Notes: generated by a model not told the origin, from the sequence alone. Shown: positions 14,796 to 23,911, counted from the stretch's first letter. The stretch: 64,000 nt of DNA from JAWLBR01 sp041687495 (GCA_041687495.1 JAWLBR010000002.1:16911-80910); one strand, 5' to 3'. Program-made: numbers and translations.

Positions 14796-16970
14796 ATGTC
14801 TAACCACGATTCTATGCATACCGACGAACTGAAGACTTTCCCGCTGAAGGGACTAACTTGCGCCAACTGCGCCGCAAAAATAGACTCGCGGCTGAAGAAA
14901 CGGTTTGGCTCCAGCTCGGGGGTTAACTTTGCGGCCGGAAAGATAACTGTTCCAGAGAGTCAGCTACAGCAGGCCCAGGAGATCATTGACTCAGTTGAAG
15001 ATGGAGTATCCATTACCTCTGAGGCCAAGGGCGCACACGCTGGGGGAGGGAGCCTCCTGAGTTGGCGGCAGGTCCTGCCGCTGGGCTTAGCTGCAATACT
15101 TTTCGTGTTTGGACTTATCTACCGTCAGGCTCTGCAAGCAACTCCCTATGCACTGGGTGACTACCTGGTGTTCATGAGCGCTTATGTGCTCGTTGGCAGA
15201 AACGTATTACTGGCTGCCACTCGCAATGTTGCCAGTGGAAGTCTCTTCGATGAGAATTTCTTGATGGCGCTGGCTACTATCGGGGCCATTGCGCTAAACG
15301 AGCTGCCAGAGGCGGTTGGGGTTATGCTGTTTTACTATGTTGGGGAGCTGTTTCAAGATATGGCTGTTAATCGCTCCCGCAGGTCTATCCAGGCGCTGAT
15401 GGATATTAGGCCCGACTACGCCAATCTCAAGAACGGTGACACGGTACAGAGAGTGGACCCGATCACAGTGTCGGTGGGAAGCCTAATCGTGGTGCAGCCT
15501 GGAGAACGGGTGCCCTTGGATGGTGAAGTGGCGGCTGGCGATTCTTTTGTCGACACATCGGCCCTGACCGGGGAATCTGTTCCAACCAAAGTCGGGGTGG
15601 GTGACTCTGTTCTGGCAGGAAGCGTCAATACTTCGGGGCTCTTGACCATGACGGTGACCAAGGAGTTTGGGCAATCTTCTTTGGCTAAGATCCTGCACCT
15701 AGTTGAGAATGCCACGGGCCGCAAGGCCCCTACAGACAAGTTTATCACCAAGTTTTCCAGGTACTACACTCCAGCGGTTGTGCTGGCGGCCGCTGCGTTA
15801 GCTGTGGTCCCCCCGTTGGTCATTCCAGGGGCTGCCTTTGGTGAGTGGGTGCACCGATCGCTGATATTGCTGGTGATTTCATGTCCCTGTGCTTTGGTCG
15901 TATCCATTCCCCTAGGTTATTTCGGTGGAATTGGCGCAGCTTCCAAGCAGGGTGTTCTAGTTAAGGGCGCAAACTTTCTTGAGGCGCTGGTTAATGTAGA
16001 TACTGTTGTGTTCGACAAAACCGGAACCTTGACGGAAGGGGTTTTCCAGGTCAGTGCGGTGGTGCCTGCTGCCGACTTTGATGAAGATACGCTGCTCGCA
16101 GCGGCTGCCCAGGCCGAGATGCATTCCAGTCACCCCATCGCTACATCCATTGCCAAGGCTTACGGCCGCCCGGTAAACCCTGATCAAGTGACAGAGTATG
16201 AGGAGATCTCAGGTCACGGCGTAAGAGCCGTTGTCCAGGGCCAGTCCGTTTTGGCAGGTAACAGGCGACTGATGATGCGGCATGGCTTGTCTGTCCCGGA
16301 TGTGAATGGTATGGGAACCGTAGTCTATCTAGCCATTGACGGTCGGTTTGCCGGTTATATAGTCATTTCTGACCGAGTGAAGGTGGACTCAGCCGCAGCT
16401 GTGGCTCAGCTGCGGAGAGCAGGCGTACACCACACGGTTATGTTAACCGGTGATTCCGCCACTGTCGGTGAGCAGGTAGCAAAGCAGCTGGGCCTTGACG
16501 CTGTTCACAGCAATCTCCTACCAGAAGATAAGGTGGAGCGGGTCGAAGCTCTACTGGCTGAGGTCCGCCAGCGGCGAGGGAAACTAGTTTTTGTTGGAGA
16601 TGGGATTAACGATGCGCCGGTTTTGACCAGGGCGGACGTAGGTGTGGCCATGGGTGGTTTGGGGTCAGACGCAGCCATTGAGGCTGCTGATGTGGTAATC
16701 ATGGATGATTCGCCATCCAGGCTGGCCACTGCCATCGGAGTTGCCCGGGGCACGAGAAGAATTGTCATCCAGAACATTGTGTTTGCTTTGGCGACGAAGG
16801 GGCTGTTTATTGCCTTAGGTTCACTGGGGGCTGCCACGATGTGGGAGGCAATTTTCGCCGATGTGGGAGTTGCTCTGATTGCCATTTTCAACTCAACGCG
16901 GGCGCTCAGGATTAATGCAGATACTCAGGTGCGACGGGATGGGCCTACGAAGGAACAATTGGCAACGTAA
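14796..16970 (+). CDS. cadA: Heavy-metal P1B-type ATPase, Zn/Cd/Pb exporter (CadA/ZntA-like)
   Basis: 724 aa. Pumps divalent soft metals out of the cytoplasm. It has one degenerate N-terminal HMA domain with GLTCANCAAKID, then membrane helices, the actuator motif TGES, the ion-binding CPC (Cys363, Cys365 in ISCPCALVV), the phosphorylated Asp407 in DKTGTLT, HP locus in SSHPIATSI and GDGINDAPVL. The C-terminal helix FADVGVALIAIFNSTRAL carries the Asp typical of the Zn/Cd/Pb subgroup rather than copper pumps. ATG at 14796 follows GAGGAAAGG; the upstream TTG at 14772 would overlap the repressor gene. Second gene of the arsR operon. Typical length for the family. Confidence 0.95.
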   Translation: MSNHDSMHTDELKTFPLKGLTCANCAAKIDSRLKKRFGSSSGVNFAAGKITVPESQLQQAQEIIDSVEDGVSITSEAKGAHAGGGSLLSWRQVLPLGLAAILFVFGLIYRQALQATPYALGDYLVFMSAYVLVGRNVLLAATRNVASGSLFDENFLMALATIGAIALNELPEAVGVMLFYYVGELFQDMAVNRSRRSIQALMDIRPDYANLKNGDTVQRVDPITVSVGSLIVVQPGERVPLDGEVAAGDSFVDTSALTGESVPTKVGVGDSVLAGSVNTSGLLTMTVTKEFGQSSLAKILHLVENATGRKAPTDKFITKFSRYYTPAVVLAAAALAVVPPLVIPGAAFGEWVHRSLILLVISCPCALVVSIPLGYFGGIGAASKQGVLVKGANFLEALVNVDTVVFDKTGTLTEGVFQVSAVVPAADFDEDTLLAAAAQAEMHSSHPIATSIAKAYGRPVNPDQVTEYEEISGHGVRAVVQGQSVLAGNRRLMMRHGLSVPDVNGMGTVVYLAIDGRFAGYIVISDRVKVDSAAAVAQLRRAGVHHTVMLTGDSATVGEQVAKQLGLDAVHSNLLPEDKVERVEALLAEVRQRRGKLVFVGDGINDAPVLTRADVGVAMGGLGSDAAIEAADVVIMDDSPSRLATAIGVARGTRRIVIQNIVFALATKGLFIALGSLGAATMWEAIFADVGVALIAIFNSTRALRINADTQVRRDGPTKEQLAT

Positions 16971-17025
16971 TCTGAACTTCTAAAGTCAAAAGTCAAAAGG
17001 CAGAAGGCGAACCTGGCGCAGGTGT

Positions 17026-17058
17026 ATTTGGCAGAGGATGAATCATCCTCTGCCAAAT
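17026..17058. terminator. Perfect 16-bp inverted repeat shared by cadA and spmB
   Basis: ATTTGGCAGAGGATGA and its exact complement are separated by one base. The spmB stop codon lies inside the right arm. A bidirectional terminator between convergent genes; the terminal T/A runs are short. Confidence 0.8.
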
Positions 17059-17582
17059 ATCGCGTTACAGACAGCTACAGCGGCGGCGAATCCTGCCGCA
17101 TCGGCAGTAAGGCCAACTAGAATAGAGTGCCGGGGACGGGTCACACCTACCGATCCATAGTAGACGGTGGCAATGTACATAGTGGTATCGGTACTGCCCT
17201 CAATGGTGCTGGCCATGTATCCGATCAACGAGTCAGGGCCGTGTTTTTCCATCAAGCGCAGCACAACGGCCATGGCGGCAGGGCCAGATAGAGGGCGAAT
17301 GATCGCCAGCGGAACCACTTCTTTGGGGACACTAAGATAGCTGAGTAGGCCCTGCAGGGGCCCGATCAACAGATTAAGCGCACCTGAGCTTTGAAAGAGA
17401 TCCAAAGTGAAGTAGATGGTAATGATGTACGGCAGAATGCGGACAACCATTCCCACCGCTTCTCCTGCCCCTTCGATGAAGGCCGCAAAAACGTCGACCT
17501 TGGCCCAGTACCCGTGAATGAGGATGGTACCGATTAGAATGGGGACTACCCAGGTTGCCAGCGATGATAGCAGATCGATCAC
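17043..17582 (-). CDS. spmB: Spore maturation protein B
   Basis: 179 aa, membrane protein with five or more hydrophobic helices. Matches SpmB: LIGTILIHGYWAKVDVF near the N-terminus, RPLSGPAAMAV in the middle and EGSTDTTMYIATVYYGSVG towards the C-terminus. SpmA and SpmB contain nucleoside-recognition (Gate) domains and are needed for full dehydration of the spore core in Bacillus; the transported ligand is unknown. GTG start at 17582 with GAGGG upstream. It is the last gene of the operon behind the L,D-transpeptidase and spmA. Its stop lies in a hairpin shared with cadA. Function is known at the phenotype level only. Confidence 0.95.
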   Translation of the reverse strand: MIDLLSSLATWVVPILIGTILIHGYWAKVDVFAAFIEGAGEAVGMVVRILPYIITIYFTLDLFQSSGALNLLIGPLQGLLSYLSVPKEVVPLAIIRPLSGPAAMAVVLRLMEKHGPDSLIGYMASTIEGSTDTTMYIATVYYGSVGVTRPRHSILVGLTADAAGFAAAVAVCNAIFGRG

Positions 17583-17626
17583 AGCAATCCCTCACTTTCG
17601 GTTCCAGCGCTGTGGGGAGCTTAGCT

Positions 17627-18205
17627 CTATAGCCGCTGACGTCTGCGGATAAACCAGTCCAGTGTGATGGCAATGGAGGTGGAGAAAGTCGTAGCGATCA
17701 CAGTTGAGACAACCACTGCCTCCGGGTTTGCCGAACCAGACGAAGCCCGCAGGGCGATAATAGTGGTTGGGATCAGAGTCACGCTGGATGTATTGATGGC
17801 AAGAAATGTACACATGGAGTTGGAGGCTGCCTCTGGGTTCGGATTCAGTGTCTGCAACTCCTTCATGGCCTTAAGGCCAAAGGGAGTGGCGGCGTTTCCA
17901 AACCCGAATACATTGGCACTTAAGTTCATGGTGATGTAGGAGAGGGCGGGATGCCCTTTGGGTACATCTGGGAACAGGCGCAGCAAAATTGGAGACAAGA
18001 GCTTTGCCCAAAAGGCCAGAAACCCCGATTTCTCCGCCACTTTTGCCACTCCTAGCCAGATGCTCAGAATTCCCAGTAGCATCAAGGCTCGCTCTATCGC
18101 CGCAGATGATGACTGGACCAGCGCTTGGGTGATCAGCTCAGGGTGACCACTGCCCAGGGCAGCTCCTAGGCCGAGCAGAATTAAGAACAGAAACACCGCA
18201 GTCAA
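17627..18205 (-). CDS. spmA: Spore maturation protein A
   Basis: 192 aa, hydrophobic, with the Gate-domain signatures ITMNLSANVFGFGNAATPFG and MCTFLAINTSSVTLIPTTII of SpmA. Partner of SpmB in core dehydration or heat resistance of spores. TTG start at 18205 with GGAGGGAAT 6 bases upstream; its first bases overlap the stop of the L,D-transpeptidase gene by 4 bases, pointing to translational coupling. In Bacillus subtilis the same place upstream of spmA is taken by dacB, a D,D-carboxypeptidase. Confidence 0.95.
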   Translation of the reverse strand: MTAVFLFLILLGLGAALGSGHPELITQALVQSSSAAIERALMLLGILSIWLGVAKVAEKSGFLAFWAKLLSPILLRLFPDVPKGHPALSYITMNLSANVFGFGNAATPFGLKAMKELQTLNPNPEAASNSMCTFLAINTSSVTLIPTTIIALRASSGSANPEAVVVSTVIATTFSTSIAITLDWFIRRRQRL

Positions 18206-19647
18206 TGTAGATTCCCTCCCTTGACAAAACGCTCCAGTGTCTGTTGGTCGTCCATGAAGATGATCCGGTCGTCTTCAAGGGAAATAGAACTAAGGGATCT
18301 GGGTGGCCCGTGAATGATGACCAGGGCTCGCTCAGGCACATTTCGATATACCCATTTGGCGTCATTCAAAGGTAGACGAACACAACCGTGGCTGGCTGGA
18401 CTGCCAATCTTTCGGATCTCTTCCGGAAGGAACTTTCCATCAGGGCCAAAGGGAACAGAATGAAAGAGGTAGTTGCCCAAGAAACGGACCCAGTAGTAGG
18501 CACCCTCGTTGTATCTTTGTGAGAAGAATGCATACCCCCGCCCGTTGATTCGGTACCTGCCAAAGGGAGTTGGGGAGGTGTCCTTTCCTCCCGAGGCGAT
18601 CATCTCCTTGAGCAATGCCTTGCCCTGGAACACTCTGACTGAGTGAGGTTCCCAGAGACTCACTTCAACCCAAATTCGATCCCCCATACTTTCAGTGGCA
18701 AAACTCACCGTCTCTGCGACCGATTCACCATACGTGTCTGTTGCCTGGATCTCGATTTCGTATTTAGTATCGGGAAGCAGCAGCCTTTTGGGAATGAAAA
18801 TAGCCGTTTCCCCTTGGAGCATTGCCAGATGCGCCTGGCCGTCAACACTAATCCGGCAATCGGTCAACTCCCGGTTGGCTTCAACCCTAACAGGGGTTTC
18901 TAAGCTCAGGCCCGTTGCCTGATCAGCAGGGGCAACAGATACCAGCTCTAACTTTGGAACTGTGGTCACCTGCCATCGTACTGCTTTGTCCAGGGTGATT
19001 CCACCAGTCGACTTCAGGGTGTCTGCCAGCTGTATCCGGTACTGAGTATCGTGTCTTAAGGGCTGTGTCGGGGTAATCAACCAAGCCGAAGTGTCGATGA
19101 ACGGTTTCCCATCGATGGTTACCTCCTTGGGCGAAGCGGTAAAATCAAAGTCTGCGGTAAGCGCTCTTTGCAGGCTGTCGCTGCTGACACTGCTGTTGAA
19201 TCTAAGCTCAAGGGGCGATGTAGTTCCGACCAGGCCGGAGGGCCCGGATACGACCTGGGGAGTGGGCCTGCCCGAAATCTGCTTTGTCTTTACCCAATGA
19301 GTTTTTGGCAGCAGCGTAGGCAGCTGCATCGACACAAGCACGGGACTGCCCAACGGTAGGTTATGCTCTCGAAAGGTCAGTTCGTAGGTGTGTCGACCGC
19401 GGCTGGTGATGTTCCAAGTGACTTTTTGTCTCGGATCGGTGCTGGCAACACTGAGTTGGGCTGCCAGTTGCTCCGCGTTCAAAGGCAGCAACGACAGAAA
19501 GACCACTGTGGCCGAACCGTCCGTGTGCTGGTGTAAAGCGGTGGGAACGACGCCTCCTGTAATGTAGTAAAGGTATAGAAGAATAAATGCAGCTGTGGTT
19601 GTCAAGAATGTTTTGCCTGTCAGCCTAAGGCTTCCTAGCTGGTTCAT
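18202..19647 (-). CDS. Membrane-anchored L,D-transpeptidase (YkuD) with Ig-like domains
   Basis: 481 aa. An N-terminal membrane anchor at about residues 14-31 (TTTAAFILLYLYYITGGVV) is followed by about 290 residues of beta-rich, Ig-like or Big_5-type segments (TSPLELRFNSSVSSDSLQRA, QATGLSLETPVRVEANRELT), then a C-terminal YkuD catalytic domain with the signature SPASHGCVRLPLNDAKW; the Cys near residue 421 is the nucleophile. Such enzymes form 3-3 cross-links in peptidoglycan or tether proteins to it. ATG follows GAGGTGAAGC. First gene of an operon with spmA and spmB, so a role in spore cortex or peptidoglycan maturation is inferred. Confidence 0.93.
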   Translation of the reverse strand: MNQLGSLRLTGKTFLTTTAAFILLYLYYITGGVVPTALHQHTDGSATVVFLSLLPLNAEQLAAQLSVASTDPRQKVTWNITSRGRHTYELTFREHNLPLGSPVLVSMQLPTLLPKTHWVKTKQISGRPTPQVVSGPSGLVGTTSPLELRFNSSVSSDSLQRALTADFDFTASPKEVTIDGKPFIDTSAWLITPTQPLRHDTQYRIQLADTLKSTGGITLDKAVRWQVTTVPKLELVSVAPADQATGLSLETPVRVEANRELTDCRISVDGQAHLAMLQGETAIFIPKRLLLPDTKYEIEIQATDTYGESVAETVSFATESMGDRIWVEVSLWEPHSVRVFQGKALLKEMIASGGKDTSPTPFGRYRINGRGYAFFSQRYNEGAYYWVRFLGNYLFHSVPFGPDGKFLPEEIRKIGSPASHGCVRLPLNDAKWVYRNVPERALVIIHGPPRSLSSISLEDDRIIFMDDQQTLERFVKGGNLH

Positions 19648-19800
19648 AGCTTCACCTCTACCCGTGGTATCAAGTGATCCTATGCAAGCACCGGTGGCAA
19701 AATGCGGGGATGGGTAGGTGTGAAACAGGATTTGCTCGACCAGCAGGGGTGATACTATGGATTAGGACGAACCGTATGATTCGAAAAAGGAGAGGTACAA

Positions 19801-21213
19801 GTGTCCATAATTGCCACGAAGGTTCGACAGGCTGTCGCCGAGGTGGTGCAGGAGCTGTGGGCTACCACCATCACCGACAACTACACGAGGAGTAACTTTG
19901 CCTTGTATCCGGTTTTGCAAAAGGTGGGCATTAGGCCCATGGTGGAGGCAAACTTGCGGGCGACCGATGGAGAGGTTCTGGACCGGCCCCTAGGCAGTCC
20001 TGTGGTTTTGTCGCCGTGGGAGAAGCTACTGCTCAGCCCGGTGCATCTTTGTCGCATGCCTATCGACGAAAAGTCGGAAATTACCACTGCGGCAGTAATC
20101 GGGCCCACGGCGCAGCGCCCGGTTAAGCTGGCGGTTCCCATCGCAATCTCAGGCATGTCTTGGGGCTCGGCGTTAAGTCTACCGGTAAAGGCAGCGCTGG
20201 CTAAGGCTGCATCTATGGTAGGAACGGCGACCAATACGGGAGAAGCACCGCTACTTCCCGAGGAGCGGCACGAGGCTAGGATTCTCATTGGGCAGTACTC
20301 CCGCGGCAAGCTCATTAGCAAACCTGAAGAGCTAAAGCAGCTGGACGCCATTGAGATTCAGCTGGGGCAGGGAGCGCAAGCTGCTGCACCCGTGTTTCAG
20401 CCCTCTCGGTTTATTGGAGAGGATATCCGAGCTTTCACCAACTCTCCCGAAGGCAAGCCGTCGCGGATTCCGACTCGGATTAAGGGCGTCAGCAATCTGA
20501 GTGAGTTCTATCAGCTGGTCCGGGAGTTGAAACAATATGGAGTTCCTGTGGGAGTCAAGTTTGCGGCTACCGACCATATGGAAGAGGAATTGGCCATTTT
20601 GGTAGAGGCCGGTGTCGACTACGTTGTAGTCGATGGCGCAGAGGCTGGAACCCACGCAGGGCCTACTATTTTGCAGGATGATATGGGTCTGCCCACCCTA
20701 ATTGCCCTAGCCAGAACGGTGAACTTTCTAGAGGAGGAGGGTGTGCGGGGCCAAGTCAGTGTGATCGCTGCGGGAGGGTTAACTACGCCTGGCCACTTCT
20801 TGAAAGCGTTGGCTCTGGGTGCAGACGTCATTTACATCGGCACCATTGCCCTAATCGGCTTGCTGCATACCCAGCTGACCAAGGCCGTCCCGTTTGAGCC
20901 TCCCACGCAGCTGGAGCTGTACACCGGCAAGTTGAAAGACAAACTGGATATCGACAAAGCCGCCGAGAATCTCGCAAACTTCATCCACTCATCAGTAGAG
21001 GAGATGAAGATGGCTTGCTACGCTCTGGGTAAGCCGTCCACCGCGGCAGTGGATCGCTCTGATCTGTGTACAGTAGATCGAGACTTGGCTCGATTGTGTC
21101 GGATTCGTTGGGCATACGATAGTAAACCTGCCAGGCCTCAGCCCGGTGATGCGCCGGGGTTCTACTCCGACTTCAAGCAGGATCTGCAGTCCGCTCCCGA
21201 CTATATGCACTAG
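19801..21213 (+). CDS. FMN-binding glutamate-synthase-like protein
   Basis: 470 aa, GTG start after AAGGAGAGG. It corresponds to the FMN-binding domain of the glutamate synthase large subunit: AVPIAISGMSWGSALSLPVK, IEIQLGQGAQ, VGVKFAATDHMEEELAILVE, VDGAEAGTHAGPTILQDDMG and ADVIYIGTIALIG. There is no glutaminase domain, and the Cys cluster for the 3Fe-4S centre is not evident (only SDLCTVDRDLARLC near the C-terminus). Stand-alone proteins of this type occur in archaea and anaerobic bacteria; an actual glutamate synthase role is unproven, and some relatives act on other substrates. Monocistronic, upstream of the amino acid ABC operon. Confidence 0.85.
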   Translation: MSIIATKVRQAVAEVVQELWATTITDNYTRSNFALYPVLQKVGIRPMVEANLRATDGEVLDRPLGSPVVLSPWEKLLLSPVHLCRMPIDEKSEITTAAVIGPTAQRPVKLAVPIAISGMSWGSALSLPVKAALAKAASMVGTATNTGEAPLLPEERHEARILIGQYSRGKLISKPEELKQLDAIEIQLGQGAQAAAPVFQPSRFIGEDIRAFTNSPEGKPSRIPTRIKGVSNLSEFYQLVRELKQYGVPVGVKFAATDHMEEELAILVEAGVDYVVVDGAEAGTHAGPTILQDDMGLPTLIALARTVNFLEEEGVRGQVSVIAAGGLTTPGHFLKALALGADVIYIGTIALIGLLHTQLTKAVPFEPPTQLELYTGKLKDKLDIDKAAENLANFIHSSVEEMKMACYALGKPSTAAVDRSDLCTVDRDLARLCRIRWAYDSKPARPQPGDAPGFYSDFKQDLQSAPDYMH

Positions 21214-21304
21214 TTGGACAAACCAGGGTAGTGCCCGGAGGGTCATGTGCGACCATATCCGGGCTTTCTTCGCGTCCGCACGCTCTGCACGGCTGCGGTT
21301 GGTG

Positions 21305-21329
21305 AAGTATACACCATACTTGGTAGAAT
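21305..21329 (+). promoter_or_regulatory. Promoter/operator region of the amino acid ABC operon
   Basis: A perfect inverted repeat AAGTAT-N5-ATACTT (21305-21321) precedes a -10-like TAGAAT (21324-21329) about 70 bases before the ATPase gene. A TTGGTG lies 19 bases upstream of the -10. Low-strength call. Confidence 0.4.
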
Positions 21330-21401
21330 ACGGGAGGAATCTGACATATACTTAACAAAAGTCAAGGGGTACAGAGTTGAGGGTGAAAGGAGACAGTACT
21401 T

Positions 21402-22181
21402 ATGCCCAACTCAAAGGCAGAACTGCTCGATGAGAAGAGCCGATCCACTGGGGCTCCGATCATCAGTTTTCGCGATGTAAATAAATGGTTTGGAGACCTG
21501 CACGTTCTCAAAGACATCAATGAGGATGTACTCACTGGCGAAGTAGTCGTAATCATTGGGCCCAGTGGTTCAGGTAAGAGCACTATGCTTCGCTGCATCA
21601 ATCGTTTGGAGACGATCCAGCAAGGCAAACTGGTGGTGGACGGCCACAGTATTCATGATCCAAAGGTGAACGTGACCCCGGTTCGAGCTGAGATTGGAAT
21701 GGTCTTTCAGCATTTTCACCTCTACCCGCACATGACCGTACTTGAAAACATCATCTTGGCTCCGTGCCGAGTCAGAAAGATGCCTCGAGGAGAAGCCGAA
21801 AAAATTGCTCAAGAGCTTTTGGAGAAGGTCGGTATACCAGAAAAGGCTAACTCCTATCCAGCGCAACTCTCGGGCGGCCAGCAACAGCGGGTAGCCATAG
21901 CCAGAGGTCTAGCGATGCGCCCCAAGATCATGTTGTTTGACGAGCCGACCTCGGCCTTGGATCCAGAGATGATCAAAGAGGTCTTGGACGTCATGAAGAC
22001 CTTGGCTAAAGAGGGTATGACCATGGTTGTGGTCACCCATGAGATGGGCTTTGCCAGGGAAGTGGCTGATAAGGTACTGTTCATGGATGGTGGGAACATT
22101 GTTGAAAGAGGTACTCCAGAACACTTCTTTACTAACCCGGTGGAAGAACGGACCAAGGCATTTTTGCGCCAGATCCTTTAG
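21402..22181 (+). CDS. Polar amino acid ABC transporter ATPase (GlnQ/HisP family)
   Basis: 259 aa cytoplasmic ATPase driving amino acid uptake. Walker A GPSGSGKST at residues 53-61, signature LSGGQQQR, Walker B IMLFDEPTSALD, and the switch His in VVVTHEMGFA. The C-terminus (GTPEHFFTNPVEERTKAFL) is typical of the GlnQ group. The first 17 residues are a non-conserved extension. ATG after AAAGGAGAC. First gene of a four-gene operon (ATPase, binding protein, two permeases). Likely substrates are glutamine, glutamate, arginine or similar; sequence alone does not decide. Confidence 0.95.
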   Translation: MPNSKAELLDEKSRSTGAPIISFRDVNKWFGDLHVLKDINEDVLTGEVVVIIGPSGSGKSTMLRCINRLETIQQGKLVVDGHSIHDPKVNVTPVRAEIGMVFQHFHLYPHMTVLENIILAPCRVRKMPRGEAEKIAQELLEKVGIPEKANSYPAQLSGGQQQRVAIARGLAMRPKIMLFDEPTSALDPEMIKEVLDVMKTLAKEGMTMVVVTHEMGFAREVADKVLFMDGGNIVERGTPEHFFTNPVEERTKAFLRQIL

Positions 22182-22281
22182 TGATGGGTTCGCATCACAG
22201 GGAGAACGGCGCAGAAGTGGTGCGGGTAATGACTGGCGTTAAGGCCTCGAGCCTAGCAATAATAGCCCAGGAGGGAAAGAG

Positions 22282-23097
22282 ATGAGACTAACACAGAGAT
22301 TGACGGTTTTTGCCCTAGTACTGACTTTGGTGCTGAGTTTGGGTTCGGCAGCATTTGCTGAAAACACCCTAGAAAAAGTGAAGGCCAATGGTGTTTTGGT
22401 AGCCGGCGTCAAGTTCGATGCTCCGCCGTTTGGCTATGTGGATGAAAGCGGGAGCGTGGTCGGGTTTGACATCGACGTTACCAAGTACATTGCAGATTTC
22501 ATCGGCGTTGACGTGGAAATGAAACAGGTAACTTCCAAAACCAGAATTCCTATGCTCCAAGAAGGTACCGTAGACATGTTGGTCGCTACCATGACCCACA
22601 ACAAGCAGCGGGAAGAGGCCATTGACTTTAGTATCACCTACTTCTTCACTGGGCAGAAGCTGCTGGTCAAAGAGGGCAGCAATATCGAAAGTGCCGCGGA
22701 CTTAGCCGGGAAGACCGTCTCTACCATCCAGGGTTCTACGAGTGAGCTAAATATTAAGAGAGCTCAACCGGCGGCTCGGGTGCTGACCTTCCAAGAGTAT
22801 CCACAAGCATTCCTGGCGCTGCGGCAGGGTAAAGCTCAAGCAATGACAACCGACGCCAGTATCTTGGCTGGGTTTGCCGGTCAATACCCAGGCTTCAAGA
22901 TTGTTGGCCCCAACATCGCTCCAGAACCATACGGGATCGGAGTGCGGGAGTTTGACTCTGACTTCCGAGATGCCGTCAACTTGGCTATCATGGACATGTG
23001 GGAGACTGGGTACTACCAAGAGGTTTACGAGAAGTGGTTCGGCCCTGACACTAAGTACCCAATTCCGCTGGGCGGAGAGGTCGAAATCTGGCCGTAG
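22282..23097 (+). CDS. Periplasmic polar amino acid-binding protein
   Basis: 271 aa. Signal peptide MRLTQRLTVFALVLTLVLSL cleaved after AAFA, without a lipobox Cys. In Gram-positive bacteria such proteins are lipoproteins; a soluble form fits a diderm cell with a periplasm. The SBP_bac_3 fold is shown by LVAGVKFDAPPFGYVDESG, VGFDIDVTKYIADFIG, DMLVATMTHNKQREEAIDFS and PYGIGVREFDSDFRDAVN. Ligand class is amino acid of the glutamine/glutamate/arginine group. ATG after AGGAGGGAAAGAG. A strong hairpin between this gene and the permease probably raises its relative expression. Confidence 0.94.
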   Translation: MRLTQRLTVFALVLTLVLSLGSAAFAENTLEKVKANGVLVAGVKFDAPPFGYVDESGSVVGFDIDVTKYIADFIGVDVEMKQVTSKTRIPMLQEGTVDMLVATMTHNKQREEAIDFSITYFFTGQKLLVKEGSNIESAADLAGKTVSTIQGSTSELNIKRAQPAARVLTFQEYPQAFLALRQGKAQAMTTDASILAGFAGQYPGFKIVGPNIAPEPYGIGVREFDSDFRDAVNLAIMDMWETGYYQEVYEKWFGPDTKYPIPLGGEVEIWP

Positions 23098-23145
23098 GCT
23101 AGCTGACAACTAGCGGAGTGCGAGAAAGAAACGGTAGCAAACGGA

Positions 23146-23170
23146 GGAGAGCGGCGTAAAGCCGCTCTCC
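23146..23170 (+). promoter_or_regulatory. Strong intra-operon hairpin after the binding-protein gene
   Basis: GGAGAGCGGC-gtaaa-GCCGCTCTCC, a perfect 10-bp GC-rich stem with no T-run, between the binding-protein and first permease genes. It fits an mRNA-stabilising or partial attenuation element that gives excess binding protein. Confidence 0.7.
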
Positions 23171-23206
23171 TGATTGAGGACATACGTACACTAAGGCGGG
23201 AAGTCT

Positions 23207-23911
23207 ATGAACTATGATTTCGATTGGGCGGTCTTGTGGGAATATCGAGGTCTGTTGCTGCAGGGCCTTGTGATTACGCTGCAGCTGTCCGTGGTTTCGG
23301 TTATCTTAAGTACGGTTTTTGGAGTCATATTTGGAATCATGCGGTTATCCAAAAACGTGGTTGTACGAATGATCGCTTCGGCCTATGTCGAGTTCTTCTT
23401 AAACACTCCATTGATTATTCAGCTCTTTTTCTGGTATTTTGCTCTGCCGATGGTGTTTCCAGAATCCGTACAAGCATGGTTGTGGGCGCACAACTATGAG
23501 TTTGTCAGTGGTGTCATTGGACTGACAATTTACACCAGTACTTTTATTGCCGAGGCCGTAAGAGCTGGGATCCAGTCCATCAGCCACGGTCAGACGGAAG
23601 CAGCGCTGTCCAGTGGGCTAACGGGATTTCAGACCTTGTGGTATGTGATCTTGCCTCAGGCAGTCAAAGTAGTAATCCCACCGATCTGTAATCAGTTTTT
23701 GAACCTAATCAAGAATTCGTCGTTGGCTATGACCATCGCTGTCCCGGAGCTAACTTATCAGGCCCAGGCGGTCGAGGCCTACACCTTCCGGGGCTTTGAA
23801 GCTTTTACGGCAGCTACGCTGATCTATATTGCCTTGACCCTGACAGTGTCGCTGTTTATGAGTCGGCTGGAGCATTGGTCAGCAAAGGAACGTCAGGCCG
23901 CGGCAGCGTAG
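23207..23911 (+). CDS. Amino acid ABC transporter permease (HisM/GlnP family), first
   Basis: 234 aa inner-membrane permease with about five helices. The N-terminal YRGLLLQGLVITLQLSVVSV and the EAA loop region EAALSSGLTGFQTLWYVILPQA, which docks on the ATPase, are typical. YVEFFLNTPLIIQLFFWYF matches the EFFRGTP motif of the family. Ribosome site GGCGGGAAGT before ATG. Third gene of the operon, 16 bases ahead of a paralogous permease with which it forms the channel heterodimer. Confidence 0.93.
   Translation: MNYDFDWAVLWEYRGLLLQGLVITLQLSVVSVILSTVFGVIFGIMRLSKNVVVRMIASAYVEFFLNTPLIIQLFFWYFALPMVFPESVQAWLWAHNYEFVSGVIGLTIYTSTFIAEAVRAGIQSISHGQTEAALSSGLTGFQTLWYVILPQAVKVVIPPICNQFLNLIKNSSLAMTIAVPELTYQAQAVEAYTFRGFEAFTAATLIYIALTLTVSLFMSRLEHWSAKERQAAAA

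Noticed and set aside
14772..16970. Copper-exporting ATPase (CopA)
   Set aside because: CPC is shared, but the ATP-binding HMA layout, the C-terminal FADVGVALIAIFNS helix and the CadC-type regulator point to Zn/Cd/Pb.
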